A stretch of DNA of 64,000 bases from Asterionellopsis glacialis (lineage: Eukaryota; Bacillariophyta; Plagiogrammaphyceae; Rhaphoneidales; Asterionellopsidaceae), in contig WKLE02000853.1 in assembly GCA_014885115.2 (NCBI GenBank), forward strand, positions 54,626 to 118,625, in the 5' to 3' direction. The notes beneath the pieces were generated by a model. The model saw only the letters and a list, made by a program, of their open reading frames with translations, had not been told where the DNA came from and did no database searches. Below, piece by piece: positions 1 to 11,371 of this stretch; the stretch's first letter is position 1, and each line of letters opens with the position of its first letter. The position numbers and the translations under genes are program-made.

Positions 1-1
1 A

Positions 2-987
2 TATTGGGCAAGTAAATTAAAATCTCAAAAGGAACAACAACTCCACGAACTATCCGAAGAGGAAGAACAAGAGGAAGCTCGTAGGGAAGCTGAAGCTGAA
101 ATGTACCGACAAGAACAAGAACAGCTTGAACAAGAAGCAGAAGCTGAACGAATCCGAATTAGAGAAGAAGAAAGGCAGCGCGAAGACCCCCATGAAGGTG
201 AAATTCTAAAGGAGGTGAGTTGAACGAAACTAAGGAACATTTTCTTTGTACTTTGTCTTTGAAAACAAAAAGTAACTCAATTTTTACTATACTAATTCCT
301 ACCCATTTGGAAATAATAAAGGCCGAAGAAGAAAGATTGCGTATCCAAAATCAAAACTTCAATACCATTGCTCAAAGTGCATCGAAAATTTCCGGTCGTC
401 CAACACTTGATAGTTTAAATGATGTACGCAGTGACGCATCACTCTCTGGTTTTTTGAATAAGTCAAGGAATCAAGAACCTGCCACTCCTAAGGATGCCAT
501 GATGGAACAGTTAAGGTCTATGAATTCACCATTGCCAAGTCCATCTCCCGCACCACGAGTAGAACCATCAACGCCCTCAGTTTTCCAACAAAATATCGCC
601 TCTCCCCCCCCACCGGCACCAAGGCCACTCGGTGTTGTTCCCCAACAGGCCAGACCTGCTGGTGGTACTGGACCGTCTATTAGAGACATGTTGTCGAAAT
701 CCAATAATTATGATGACGACGAGCCAGCACCAGCTCCTCCTGTACGCCAACAAGCTCCATTTGAACCGCAAAAGAAGAGAGTTGTCCGGCAACAGGTACC
801 CTTGGATAGCTTGGATGAAGATGAAGAATTTGAAGCATTCGCCAGGAATGGCCCCAACAAGGGCATGTCAATTGCAGATGCAATGAAAGCATCCAAGGCT
901 GACGATGGTGATCCTGATGAACGAGGTGCTCAAGAAAAGAGAGCCAAGATGTGGGGTATTGATATGTCGAAGTTCTCTGATGAGTAA
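2..987 (+). CDS. Acidic coiled-coil / Pro-rich protein, 5' partial
   Basis: The gene enters from the left edge, so its start is missing. Exon 2-214 encodes a strongly charged Glu/Gln/Arg coiled coil and ends at a GTGAGT donor. The intron is 215-321 (107 bp, phase 0) and the last exon is 322-987. The C-terminal part is disordered and Pro/Ser rich, with a run of prolines near 601-625, an acidic patch (DSLDEDEEFEAF) and a conserved-looking tail KMWGIDMSKF just before the stop. I do not recognise the family. The coiled coil plus disordered tail suggests a cytoskeletal or trafficking adaptor, but that is only a guess. An apparent open frame beginning near 220 is intron read-through, not a start. 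Confidence 0.75.
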
Positions 988-1744
988 ATAATAGCACATC
1001 CACTAGCAAGTAGGTACCATATCTTTCGGCTGAGAACAATCCACACTTTATGCAAAAGTTACACATTGCATATATTGATGCACGACTTATATTCCCTGTA
1101 GAATGAATGATTTACGGTCCGTCATGGCGAGGTGTTGTCGCCAAACACATTTAAAATATAGAAAACTTCCTTGACGTTCCAAACTCTCTTTTGAAACAAT
1201 GTATCGGGAAATTGAAAGAAATATTTCCTCATTTTTATTTTCTCGTAAGAAAGTTCTTGTATTTTGGAATAGCATCTCTATCTTTGTGTTGACAGTTGTA
1301 TAAGAAGTTCGAGAGTTGATTTGGAATTCTATCTCTCTACTCTAGAGAGAGTGTCTTCACCCTCCAAAAAAAATGTAGTCTAGTTTTTATGTTTTTTGGA
1401 GACTGAGATCGAAGAAGACGGTCCTTCTGTCGCTCGTAACATATATCGTCTGAGCATCTGTCCGTTTCAGTCCTCCTGACCGCACACAGAGAGACACCAT
1501 GAACGCATGCATTTCTCTACAAGTATTTCATCACACCACGCGTGCGTGTTTCACTTCTTGTATTTTAATTTGTGTGTGTCCCTATCCCCGTTGTTTTTGA
1601 GCGAGCGAATCTTGAATCCATCACCACCGAATGCTTTGCCAGAGAGGCATTAATAAGGGCATCAAAAAGTACAGCCGTATTCCCGAAGTCGAAAGACTTG
1701 TCTTTCATCTTTTGAACTCATCAATTGAAAAGTAAGATTCTAAA
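988..1744. other. Intergenic region upstream of EPSP synthase
   Basis: No convincing gene. The stretch must hold the 3' UTR of the coiled-coil gene and the promoter and 5' UTR of the EPSP synthase gene. It contains a small inverted repeat built on CTCTCT...AGAGAG around 1332-1351, a member of the CTCTAGAG-type motif that recurs between genes in this window. Confidence 0.6.
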
Positions 1745-3377
1745 ATGAGGATTCTTTCGGCAACTATTGCTGCCCTACTTATTGCGGCCAGACTTCCATC
1801 CGCATCTCCTTTTACATTTCTGCCCAATGCTCCATCTCACCAAACGACAACAACAGCAAAATTCGTTGGAAAGCCTACCATCTCTGAGGTTATCCGTACA
1901 AGAAGTGTATCACTGTCTGCTTCAGAAGTTGATACAGAAACAAATACTTTGACGTTGAGCCCAATCAAAAGTCTTGATGGCACCGTAACTCTTCCTGGAT
2001 CCAAGTCCCTTAGTAACCGTTGTCTCTTGTTGGCTGCCTTGAGTGAAGGGAATACTCGTGTTGAAAATTTGCTTGAAAGTGATGATATCCGTTACATGCT
2101 CGAGGCCTTGGACACCATGAAGGTACCCGTTGAGAAACATGACCCAACATGCGTTACTGTGACTGGTCAATCTGGCCCCATTAATTCGCCTCTTGGTGAT
2201 GATGAAGTTTGTGAATTGTTTCTTGGAAATGCTGGTACAGCTATGCGTCCCCTTGCAGCTGCCCTTTGTATGGGAAAAGGAAAATTTGTTCTTGATGGTG
2301 TCCCCAGAATGAGAGAACGTCCCATTGCTGATTTGATTGATGGATTACAACAGCTTGGTGCCGATGTTACCTGTGTCGAAGAAACCGGATGCCCCCCGGT
2401 CACCATCAACGCAAATGGTCTCAAAGGAGGAGAGGTAAGCAGCACATACCATAAGTATCATGCGTCTCATATGCACTATGTCATTTTTCCAAAATGAAAA
2501 TGGACTTCTTGGCAAATCTCATTTATTCTTTTGTTGCAACTGTAAAAAGGCTTCTATCAGTGGTAAAATGTCCTCGCAATTCTTGTCATCACTTCTCATG
2601 GCGTCCCCTGTCGTAGACGGGGATGTTACCATCTCTATTAAGGACGAGTTAATTTCTGCTCCTTACGTAGCCTTAACCATTGGATTGATGAAGAAGTTTG
2701 GAGTAAATGTTCAAATTGATGGCGACATGTCTGGGACTCCTTCTTTTCACATCCCAGCTAGTGAGAAATATACCAGCCCCGACTCTATTCTCGTAGAAGG
2801 TGATGCTAGTTCTGCAAGTTACTTCATCGCAGGCGCAGCCATTACGGGAGGTACAGTGACTGTTCGAGGATGTGGTTCTGAAAGTGTTCAGGGAGATGTT
2901 GCATTTGCAAATGTAATGGAGCAGATGGGAGCTACTGTAACTTGGGCTGCGGACAGCATCACTGTTACTCGTGATCCTTCTACTAAGCTTAAGGGTGTCG
3001 ATGTCGATTGTGACAAAATTCCTGATGCTGCCATGACTCTTTCTGTCGCCGCACTCTTTGCAGAGGGGCCTACAACCATTAGAAATGTCTATTCTTGGAG
3101 ATTAAAGGAGACGGAGCGCATGAAGGCTATCGTTGCAGAATGCACGAAACTTGGAGCCACTGTGGAAGAGTTCCGTGACTACTGTATCATTCACCCCCCG
3201 AAGGACAATAAGATTAACGACAATGTGTTGATCGAAACATATGATGACCATAGAATGGCGATGACCTTTAGCTTGGCAGCATGCGGCGGAGTGAATGTTA
3301 TCATTAATGACCCAGGTTGCACAGCAAAAACATTCCCCACCTACTTTGAAATGCTTGACGGAATTACAACACACTAA
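1745..3377 (+). CDS. 3-phosphoshikimate 1-carboxyvinyltransferase (EPSP synthase), plastid-targeted
   Basis: Joins shikimate-3-phosphate and phosphoenolpyruvate to give EPSP, the sixth step of the shikimate pathway, here predicted in the plastid stroma. Exons are 1745-2434 and 2550-3377; the 115-bp intron is GTAAGC...AAAAAG, phase 0. The product is 505 residues. The N-terminus is a signal peptide ending in SASPFTF, an ASAF-type plastid address. Family signatures are present: [10 protein letters not shown] (83-92), [10 protein letters not shown] (161-170), [29 protein letters not shown] and the C-terminal [10 protein letters not shown]. The Gly/Thr/Pro positions of the PEP loop are the ordinary ones, so a class I, glyphosate-sensitive enzyme is expected. 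It is a stand-alone enzyme, not part of a fungal-type AROM fusion. Confidence 0.96.
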
Positions 3378-4601
3378 ACTGGGAAATAGATGTATACGTT
3401 GATATTTCTAATCATATGTTTTAACTATTTGTAGTACTCCTTTGTTGTTTTCTGATAATTGAAGGAGTGTTACAATTATTGTAAGATCAAGTGATTGAAG
3501 GTATACTGGCTGCTGTTGTCACTTGTGCATGTGTTTTGTCATGTTTTCACTACTTGCAGTTGTAGAACAACCACGGACAATCAACTTTCCATTGATTTAG
3601 TAGATTCTTTTTGTTACAATAATGTTCCATTCCTTTTCAGTGTTTGTTTATGTTATTGATTGATAGCTGTTGCTCCATCGCGGTCATGTTGTACTAGCTT
3701 GTGGTCTTGTTGCTAGCATGTGTGTTTTCCCGGGTTGTTGTCTGTCATCAAAAGTCATTAGAATGTGTGTTTTCTCGTATTGTTCTCAGTGGGTGCAAAA
3801 AGGGATTGAAGAACAGAAATGGAATCTCGAAAAATTGAACTGACAGATCCGGTTCAATTGAACACAGTTCAACTCCTTCAACTCCTTGTTCAATTGAACT
3901 GGAACGTTCGGTTCAATTTTTGACTCATTCCAACAGTCGAAAAAATTTAGTCATATGAATCATATTCCGATTGAACCAAAAATTGAACTGAACCAAAAGT
4001 TCTATCTACCGGGCCCAATCCAATACCGGACAAAATGGGAAAGAGGTAGAATTTTTTCCGGCTGTGGCATACAGTAAGGTCCGGTCGCCTCTAGCGCATC
4101 CTGACTGTTTCGATGTTCCCTTGGTTGTAAAGTACGTTATGTAAAGGTCTAGTAGGAAACCAAGGGAATATTTAAATGAAAAAGGTAAGGGTAAACACGT
4201 ACCCCAGTCCCCCCAGCAGTCCCCCTGTCACAGACGGCAGAAAGGTTTCCGTCCCCCCACACGCCGCACAACCCTTGCACAGCAACCACAGGCCACACAC
4301 AACAAGAAAGGACTCCATCCGTGTATGCAGAAAATCATCGGCATCTCCAGCCTTTGTGCGGTCTGTGCTTCAACATCTGCATCATCCTTTTTTTTTTCTC
4401 GAGATGTGTGATATGGAAGTGACAGGGAATTAGAATGCTGCTCTGACCCGAGAAGAAGGGCAATCACTTGTTAATGTAACTTCATTTTGATAATCTTGCT
4501 ACACAAAAAATCTCCATCCCTTATAAATATTGGCAGTCATTGTGTTTGAAATTCCAGACTGAACGACATTAAACAAAATTAAGTGTCGTATATTTGAAAA
4601 A
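3378..4601. other. Intergenic region with GGTTCAATT repeats
   Basis: No supported gene. An 85-codon open frame at 4176-4433 is Pro/His-rich low complexity and looks spurious. The notable content is the repeat cluster at 3830-4000. A TATA-like TTATAAATATT lies near 4520, about 80 bp before the next gene's start codon. Confidence 0.55.
3830..4000. repeat. GGTTCAATT / AATTGAACC repeat cluster with inverted arms
   Basis: Many copies of GTTCAATT and its complement AATTGAAC occur within 170 bp. Two 16-bp arms, 3907-3922 and 3977-3992, are inverted copies with one mismatch, separated by 54 bp. They could form a cruciform or RNA hairpin. The origin may be a degenerate small foldback element. Confidence 0.7.
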
Positions 4602-7269
4602 ATGATGTTCCGCACGACAAATGTGGCGTTTTTAGTGGGTATCTTGAATAGGCTTGCCTTTTATTCCATTTGTATACAACAGTCCAATTGCTTTTCCTTT
4701 ACAAATTTACAAACTCAATCATTCCTACAATTAGATACTCCATTATGCGTCACTGGACGTTCTTCATTCAGTGATGTGGGCCTGTATATGGGACGACCGA
4801 AAACAAAAGCTGCCATGACGAAAAGTTGGTATCCTCGAAAGGTTGAAGTAGATCCTGATGACATATTTGCGGACGTTGCAGATACAACGGAAGAATTGGA
4901 AGAAAAGTCGATCCAATTGATGACAGCTCTGATTGAGAAAGGCCTGGACCAAACCTTGGAATCGACTGAAGACAAGAGAGCTTTCAGACTTGCCCAAGGT
5001 CGTTTTTTGGACTTGACTTGTACAAAGGAGGGTGAAACGCTCTTGGAAAATTTATTTGATGATGTTATTGCCGAAAGTGAGCCTGATGAGGTCATACGAG
5101 GTGCAGTAATTGCATTACAATCACTAATGGTCATGGGAACTCAAGTGGGTGTCAAAGGATCCCAAAAACAACTTCAGAATATGGTGGCACATCTCTGGCG
5201 CCGAGATGATAATTTATACTTTGAAGATGATTGTGAACGGGATGTTCTAGTTTGGGATTTTGACAGCATCCGAAGACTAAAACATCGCGTCGATATTACG
5301 GCAGGGACGCAATTACTTGCAGAACTTAAGAAAAAGCGGTCATCGCAAGGGGCATTTGATTTGTTAGTCGAACTGGGAGCCTGGGAGCCACACGAAGATC
5401 TACCGTTGTTGAGAAGTGGCTTCCCGATACATTTTACAAAAGATGAAGAAGATGCTGCAGAAGAAGCGATATCTACAGCTTTGGACCCTGATGAATTACT
5501 TGGTTTGCGACAGGATCTACGTGACCAGAAAATTTACACCATTGATAGTGCCGACACTTCTGAAATCGATGACGGTTTATCAGTCGAAATTCTAAAAAAC
5601 GATGATGGCAGCACTCGACACCGTTTTTGGATTCATATCGCAGATGTCGATCGATGGGCACCGCCTACTTCTAAGATTGCTGAAACAGCCAAGAGGCGAT
5701 CCACGACAAATTACTTACCGAACCGAGTCATCCCAATGTTTCCACACATAATAGCCGAAGAGGCATCGCTGACTACCAATAGGGATGTGTGCGCATTATC
5801 GCTTGGTGTGGAATTATTAGATGACGGTTCGATTGACACTTCTAGTATCGTGGTTATGCCTTCGAAAGTCTCTGTGTCTTATCGGTTAACATATGAGGAC
5901 GTGGATGAAATGCTTGAAGAGGGGGTAGGATATAGCGAAGAGTGGCAACTAGGAGCTCTTCTTGATGCAGCTAAAAAAAGGCGACAACATAGAATAGAAA
6001 ATGGGTCAACTGAAGGCTTTGTCCCGAATCAAATACCGCAGGCGACTGTGAGTGTTACCTCCAATCCAGACGCAATTGATGGCTTTGATATCGATATCAG
6101 AATTGAAGCATCACAAAATGCAGGAATAAATCAAACAGAAGGCGCAACTGACGGGTCAAATATGTCATCAGAAACTAGCAATGTCCCTCCTTTATCTCCT
6201 GCATACATGATGGTCACCGAGATGATGATTATGGCGGGAGAAGCTCTTCCTAAATGGAAACTCCACATGGATAAGAATGGTGATTCAGTAAATGGAGACA
6301 GGCCATTTTTGGACAACTCTTTGGTTCTCCCCTTTAGAGGACAACCACACCCTGGTAAGATATTTGTTGTTGACTTGCTTCAATGTTCTCCTTAGAAAAG
6401 TATCTCTCCATTTCTTTCAAATTATCTGACATGTCCTTTGCCTTTGTCGTTGTGGATTATTTTCGAAAGATTTCAAATCTCGTGGTCGAGAAGTTCGAAT
6501 ATTGAATGATTTACGAGAAGGAATGCAAGGTGGTGGGTTTTGTCACGCTTGGTACGCACGACGTTTTTTCAAACCTGTCACCGTATCAGACATGGATAAG
6601 CCCCATTACGGCTTAGGTCTAGATTGTTATGTGCAATGGTCAAGCCCAATCCGTCGACTAGGTGATTTACAGGTACGCACTCGCAATAGCATTTCTCGAT
6701 TAACAGAGAATGTACTAGGCCCTGCTTTCTAACATTGCTATTGCTCTATTGCTTTGTCAAATCAGGTTCACTCTGCTGTGAAGCGTTACCTCCGTCGACA
6801 GCGACTGAATGAAATGATGGAAAATGGGTTGACTATCCCGTCAGAATTGTGCGAGAATGCTCTTGGTTGTGCTGTTCCTATTCCAGTAGAAGATTCAAAG
6901 GACGAAAATGGAAAGTACTCTGAATACTTGTGTCTTGATAGTGTTATAGGAGACAATATCAACTTCAAGGATGGGATTGGTCTTGTGAAGGCATCGAGGA
7001 ATTTACAACGTCTTTCACAACAGTATTGGGTATTTGAACATCTTGACCGTACCTTGAAGAATAATCCTGAACAAGCGGTATTTGATGCACTTGTTCTTGG
7101 TTGTACTGACCCGGACAGGCTTCAATATGCTGTGTACATACAAGAACTAGGTTTGGAGCATCGATACCTCTCAGAGATTGGACAGTTACTTCCAGGAATG
7201 TCACTAAAGTTGAGGGTTGCAAGTGTGACTCCCCGTATGGGACTGCTAAAACTGGCAATAGGTGGCTAG
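4602..7269 (+). CDS. RNase II/R family (RNB domain) 3'-5' exoribonuclease, organelle-targeted
   Basis: Hydrolytic 3'-to-5' exoribonuclease for RNA maturation and decay, predicted in the plastid. Exons are 4602-6354, 6470-6672 and 6766-7269, and the product is 819 residues. The N-terminus is a hydrophobic signal followed by NCFSF, consistent with plastid import. The RNB catalytic strand is TIDSADTSEIDDGLSVE at about 313-329, with metal-binding D315, D323 and D324. E321 stands where E. coli RNase II has Asp, as I recall is usual in cyanobacterial and plastid members. Exon 2 carries SSPIRRLGDLQ, the conserved RNA-binding arginine motif. A C-terminal S1-like segment follows (GMSLKLRVASVTPRMG). 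A plant RNR1-like role in plastid rRNA and mRNA processing is inferred. Confidence 0.9.
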
Positions 7270-7769
7270 AATTTTTTTAAATAGAAGATTGGTTTGCAAC
7301 GCAACTTTTTGTTTTTTCCTCTCAAAGAGACATTACAGTGCTCGAATCAGTAGGTAATAGGGCGCTACGACCGGTACGGGTATGCCTGTTCGTACAAATA
7401 TACTTAAAGTCAATTATTTGCAACGAAGGTACAAGTCTATATTCTACACTGAAAAACTTCTCATTTTATACCTGTAGAAGTGTTTCACATCCGTGTTTAT
7501 TGCCATTCTATGTAAAGATTTAAAATTAGATGATTGTCAGTTGAGGTTATTGAAATTATGGAATTGATTTTTGAAAATGAATCTTGGACGTACCTACAAT
7601 CCTTTTATTATGCACAACAATCCACTATAAATGAAAACTACACTGTACTATTCTAAACTAGCTTGTGGTTGGTTGTCGTGAGCTTTTCAGGATTTTTAAA
7701 TGCTGAACTTGTAAAATCTGTACAAGATACCGCAAATCACTCATTTTTTCACTTCACAGATTCGTACAC
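7270..7769. other. Convergent intergenic region
   Basis: AT-rich 3' flank between the plus-strand exonuclease gene and the minus-strand frame that ends at 7770. Nothing else is recognisable. Confidence 0.5.
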
Positions 7770-8204
7770 CTATAATTCTTCCTCAACCTGAAACAAAGTA
7801 AAAGAATACAGTCTATCTGTTGTATTGAGACTTAAATCAATGTTATCTTGTTGATTCTTCAATGTTAAGAGGGGAGGAAACCAAATATATGAAACGTGTC
7901 CATCTGTAAACCCGTTTGTTATTGCATCAACAAGACCTAGGAGAGTACATGGCTGCTGCACTTGGTGGTGAAGGGATGACACAGGAACACCTGCTTGCTT
8001 GTTCGGATTAGAATTTGACAAATCAGACAATGCATTAACACCTGTCGTCTTCAATTTTGTCAGCGTTCGAGAACATGATAAAGTAAGCATTTTACTACTG
8101 TAGACCAACGCCGGTAGCAAATATCCAGGTAATGAAAAATGTACCTGTAAGCTCTTCATCAGAAAAGTGTTGTAACATATCACATCAAAGAACCATCGTG
8201 ACAT
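7770..8204 (-). CDS. Hypothetical protein or terminal exon
   Basis: A 144-codon minus-strand frame with an ATG at 8204 and a stop at 7770. Its composition looks coding: LPGYLLPALVY, a Ser/Asn-rich middle, then a hydrophobic VSYIWFPPLLTL and an acidic end. I do not recognise the family. A consensus-like acceptor (CTTACAG before codon VHF) lies at about 8145, so this may instead be the last exon of a longer gene whose upstream exon I could not place. The next gene upstream on this strand, the WD40 protein, ends in a plausible stop of its own. Existence is moderately supported; the 5' structure is not. Confidence 0.4.
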   Translation of the reverse strand: MSRWFFDVICYNTFLMKSLQVHFSLPGYLLPALVYSSKMLTLSCSRTLTKLKTTGVNALSDLSNSNPNKQAGVPVSSLHHQVQQPCTLLGLVDAITNGFTDGHVSYIWFPPLLTLKNQQDNIDLSLNTTDRLYSFTLFQVEEEL

Positions 8205-8271
8205 GGCACATAATGTATAGTTCTATCCGATTATGTCTATGAAGTTTATATTGAGTTACCCCTGGTTACTT

Positions 8272-8318
8272 TCTCTACTACAGTAGAGAGAAACATACCG
8301 ATTGTAGTAGCTACAATC
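8272..8318. repeat. Two adjacent short hairpins
   Basis: TCTCTACT-AC-AGTAGAGA (8272-8289) is an 8-bp perfect stem. Just after it, ATTGTAG-TAG-CTACAAT (about 8301-8317) is a 7-bp stem. They lie between the WD40 stop and the small downstream frame and could act as 3'-end or processing structures. Confidence 0.5.
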
Positions 8319-8442
8319 CATTAGTGCTTTTCGAAAATGCCTATCTATCAGAAGAAAACAAATACCTGCCCGTTCATTACAATATGGCGACGGGGGAGTG
8401 TTACCAACCATCTAGTTTGTAAAATTATGTTTTTTGGCGTTG

Positions 8443-10614
8443 TTATCCTCCTCGCCACAGATATAGATCACCATCATCCGAACCACAAACAACAGCTGAT
8501 CCACAATCATTCAGTGCTAAACAAGTCAAGGATGATCGAGTTCCATGACGATCCACTAATTTGGATGGAATAGAACCACATAAGTAAGGATTTTTGTCGT
8601 CATTGTCGTCATTGTCTTCCGCTACCATTTCACCTCGACTACTTCGTTTTCGATTGTGACTCTTCTTTTTTGATTTAAGCTGCTGTTGTTCCCTTTCTTC
8701 CTTTTTCCACTTTGTTTGGGACCAGTCATAAAGTTTGATGACATCTTCTCTGTCCATACTGTCATCACCATTGAATGATTTTATAGAAGTAAAGGATGCT
8801 ACAAAGTCATGAGCGGGTGTTATAGATACACTATATGGGGTTGATGAATGTTGAACTGATGTACGGATTTGTTGTGGAAGAACTTCCATCCTACTTGGAT
8901 CAAGTAAGGAATGTACGAGTTCCAGGTCAGGTGTAAGAGAGGAAAGTAGAACTGTATCTACACCTTCATTAGGGGAACCACAAAGACTAAGGAGAATAGG
9001 GTGGCTCGCACCTGATTGATGATAGTGTAGTGGTCCGGGTAATGAAGTGAAATCATATAGTCTGGATGTCGGTTTATCCAAGGCATAAACATGATCATAC
9101 GGAAACTGTGGAAGTACTGGTTGTCGTCGTTCTACTTTTCCTTCTTCTGTTGAAATGGGCATTTCAGCTGTAGCTCTAGTAGGCATTCGTATATCCCATA
9201 ATTTGACTGTACTTCGACCTCCTAAATCACTAGAATATTCATGAGCTGTAGCAAGGTAATGGTCTGATACAAAACATATTGAGGTTATGTTTTCGTTTTG
9301 TAGAAATCCATTATCCTTAGACGTCATATCAATACAAACAACATTCTTGGCATTCTTCTTCTTGTCCTCATTTTTATTACTATTGTTGTTGTTGCTGTTG
9401 TTGTTGTTGGTTATTTGTGATGATAGACGATTATCCATAACTGAAAGAGAAAAACAATCTTCAAAGTTATCCACATGGGCTGCTAAAAGGGTACAAGATG
9501 ATGTTTCTCGAAAATCCCATTTAGTATCATTCCGGATATATTTGTTAATGTAAGGTTCATAATAGGCCGATGACGATGATGACCATCCGTCAACTTCCTG
9601 CATGGAATAACACAACGAGAATGCATCTGTCTGATTCCTAATCATGTATTGCAATGAATATTTTGAATCATCACAATTTCTATCAAAACGTCGTTTAGGT
9701 CCTGGTATGTTCCAACCTTGACGTTTCACAAAGGATTGTTCGGTAGTATATGATGATCCTCCAGGGTGACTCCTACTACTGCTAGTTGTAGGAGTACGAC
9801 CATTACTACTACTCCTAATTGTAGATATCCGTTCTTGACGAACAGGTAATGAAAAAGTTTTGCAACACCCATGGAGTGGTGGATGATTTCGATGGTTACC
9901 CCCGCCACCCCATGTAGATGCATGTTCTGTGGCAAAGACCTGATAATCACCTGTGGGTGATCCAACAACAAATGCATCACCACCTTGTATTCCTTTCATT
10001 TTGACATGATATCCATCCACTAAATGACATGTAGATCTGTTGTTTTGTTCTAATTCTACTTTTCCAGCAAGCAATGTTCCTATAGGTCTAGTTCCTCGTG
10101 TCGCAGTTGTTGATTCTCCTCCACGTTGGTTATCATTCTCATTGTCCGTCATATTGTTGTTGTTTGATTGATATCTTGGTAATTTGACAATATCAATTTT
10201 ACCAAATTTATCAGATGCCATAATGACATCATGTTGGTTAAAAAATTCTATATTTTGATAAGGTTCATAGGTATCCCAATCATCTTGAATCATGGCATTC
10301 CGACGAAATACAAGATTAGATCCATCCTTTTCGTATTGATCTACTGCATTGTTATTTGTTCTAGTAGGACTACTACTACTACTACTACTACTACTACCCC
10401 CCAACAACCGTCGTCGTGCTATTTGTTGACCTACATGTTTTTGAATGGATCGACGATATTTTCCAGAGAAACATTGTAAGCTTGATGATACTGACGATGA
10501 TGCCCATGACACTGATGATGTCCATCGTTGTTCATTATCATCAGCAGAATGTGGTATTGGTGGAACATCTAATATAGAAGCATATGGATATCGTTCATTA
10601 TTATTTTGTTTCAT
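8443..10614 (-). CDS. WD40 repeat protein with Ser/Asn low-complexity tracts
   Basis: One uninterrupted 723-codon frame starting at ATG 10614. Recognisable beta-propeller blades include HVDNFEDCFSLSV, ITSICFVSDHYLATAHEYS, GRSTVKLWDIRMPT and the C-terminal GSAVVCGSDDGDLYLWRGG. Between blades are homopolymeric tracts: nine serines coded by an AGT/ACT triplet run at 10371-10397, and Asn-rich stretches near 9370-9410. The VKLWDIR blade resembles DDB1-binding WD40 proteins (DCAF class), which would make it a CRL4 substrate receptor, but that is inference from one motif. It is transcribed divergently from BUB3 across a 757-bp shared upstream region. Confidence 0.82.
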   Translation of the reverse strand: MKQNNNERYPYASILDVPPIPHSADDNEQRWTSSVSWASSSVSSSLQCFSGKYRRSIQKHVGQQIARRRLLGGSSSSSSSSSPTRTNNNAVDQYEKDGSNLVFRRNAMIQDDWDTYEPYQNIEFFNQHDVIMASDKFGKIDIVKLPRYQSNNNNMTDNENDNQRGGESTTATRGTRPIGTLLAGKVELEQNNRSTCHLVDGYHVKMKGIQGGDAFVVGSPTGDYQVFATEHASTWGGGGNHRNHPPLHGCCKTFSLPVRQERISTIRSSSNGRTPTTSSSRSHPGGSSYTTEQSFVKRQGWNIPGPKRRFDRNCDDSKYSLQYMIRNQTDAFSLCYSMQEVDGWSSSSSAYYEPYINKYIRNDTKWDFRETSSCTLLAAHVDNFEDCFSLSVMDNRLSSQITNNNNSNNNNSNKNEDKKKNAKNVVCIDMTSKDNGFLQNENITSICFVSDHYLATAHEYSSDLGGRSTVKLWDIRMPTRATAEMPISTEEGKVERRQPVLPQFPYDHVYALDKPTSRLYDFTSLPGPLHYHQSGASHPILLSLCGSPNEGVDTVLLSSLTPDLELVHSLLDPSRMEVLPQQIRTSVQHSSTPYSVSITPAHDFVASFTSIKSFNGDDSMDREDVIKLYDWSQTKWKKEEREQQQLKSKKKSHNRKRSSRGEMVAEDNDDNDDKNPYLCGSIPSKLVDRHGTRSSLTCLALNDCGSAVVCGSDDGDLYLWRGG

Positions 10615-11371
10615 GTTGTAATAGATACAGTAGTGTATTCAGTAAGTTTGTTTCGTGTGCTGAAAAAAGTAAATCAACATTGCGGCGGTGATGTGTGTGT
10701 CACAAATAGACTACCTACTTGTAATCATCAGGTCATCTGTTTTCTTTTTCAGTTTTTCCGACAGACGAGAAAATCAAAAAGAAGAAAAAGAGAACAGGGA
10801 GCTCCCACCATCCCATCCGCGCCAAAAAAAATCAAAAATCTGTGCACTTCTTGTACTTTGAAAAGAAATGATAAAACATTAAAATGATGGGAAGTGATTG
10901 GGTAAGGTAGTTTAACGAGTGTTTAACGTTCGTCCATCCATCGTAATATCTCTAACCTTTACCAAACTAGAATGCCCCAAAAAAATTGAAAATTCAGTGC
11001 AGGAAGGGCGAAAATGGCAACGGCTACATAGAAAGAAATGGAAAGTGTGTGGTTTTCTACAAGACAACGACACAAAATTATCGATCGATATCTATCGATC
11101 GACATCAAGCGCATCCCTCCACCGACCGTCATTACTGTAGTCCTAGTTCTCATCATCTCCACTACAAAAAGAAGGATTTGATTACAAGAACTGTTTCTAA
11201 AGCTACAAGGAAGAATATTATTTCGATACACAGACAGTTAGTCAATAAACACAGTCAGAAGAAAAAAAGTTATAAGTTTCTTTTTTTTGAAAATAGAAAC
11301 CAATCTCTTTTCTATTCATACAGTATCTCGCATTATAATACTTGCACAATACTTCAAACAAACAAACAAAT
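10615..11371. promoter_or_regulatory. Divergent promoter region between WD40 gene and BUB3
   Basis: Two genes start outward from this stretch, so it must hold both promoters and 5' leaders. Open frames inside it are low complexity and not credible. It contains the ClaI-type inverted repeat at 11081-11102. Confidence 0.55.
11081..11102. repeat. 10-bp perfect inverted repeat, TC spacer
   Basis: TCGATCGATA, a 2-bp TC spacer, then TATCGATCGA. The near-perfect dyad sits in the divergent promoter about 270 bp before the BUB3 start codon, so a palindromic factor-binding site is plausible. Confidence 0.7.

Noticed and set aside
1745..3377. Possible glyphosate-tolerant EPSP synthase
   Set aside because: The PEP-loop residues (GNAGTAMRP) are the ordinary sensitive ones.
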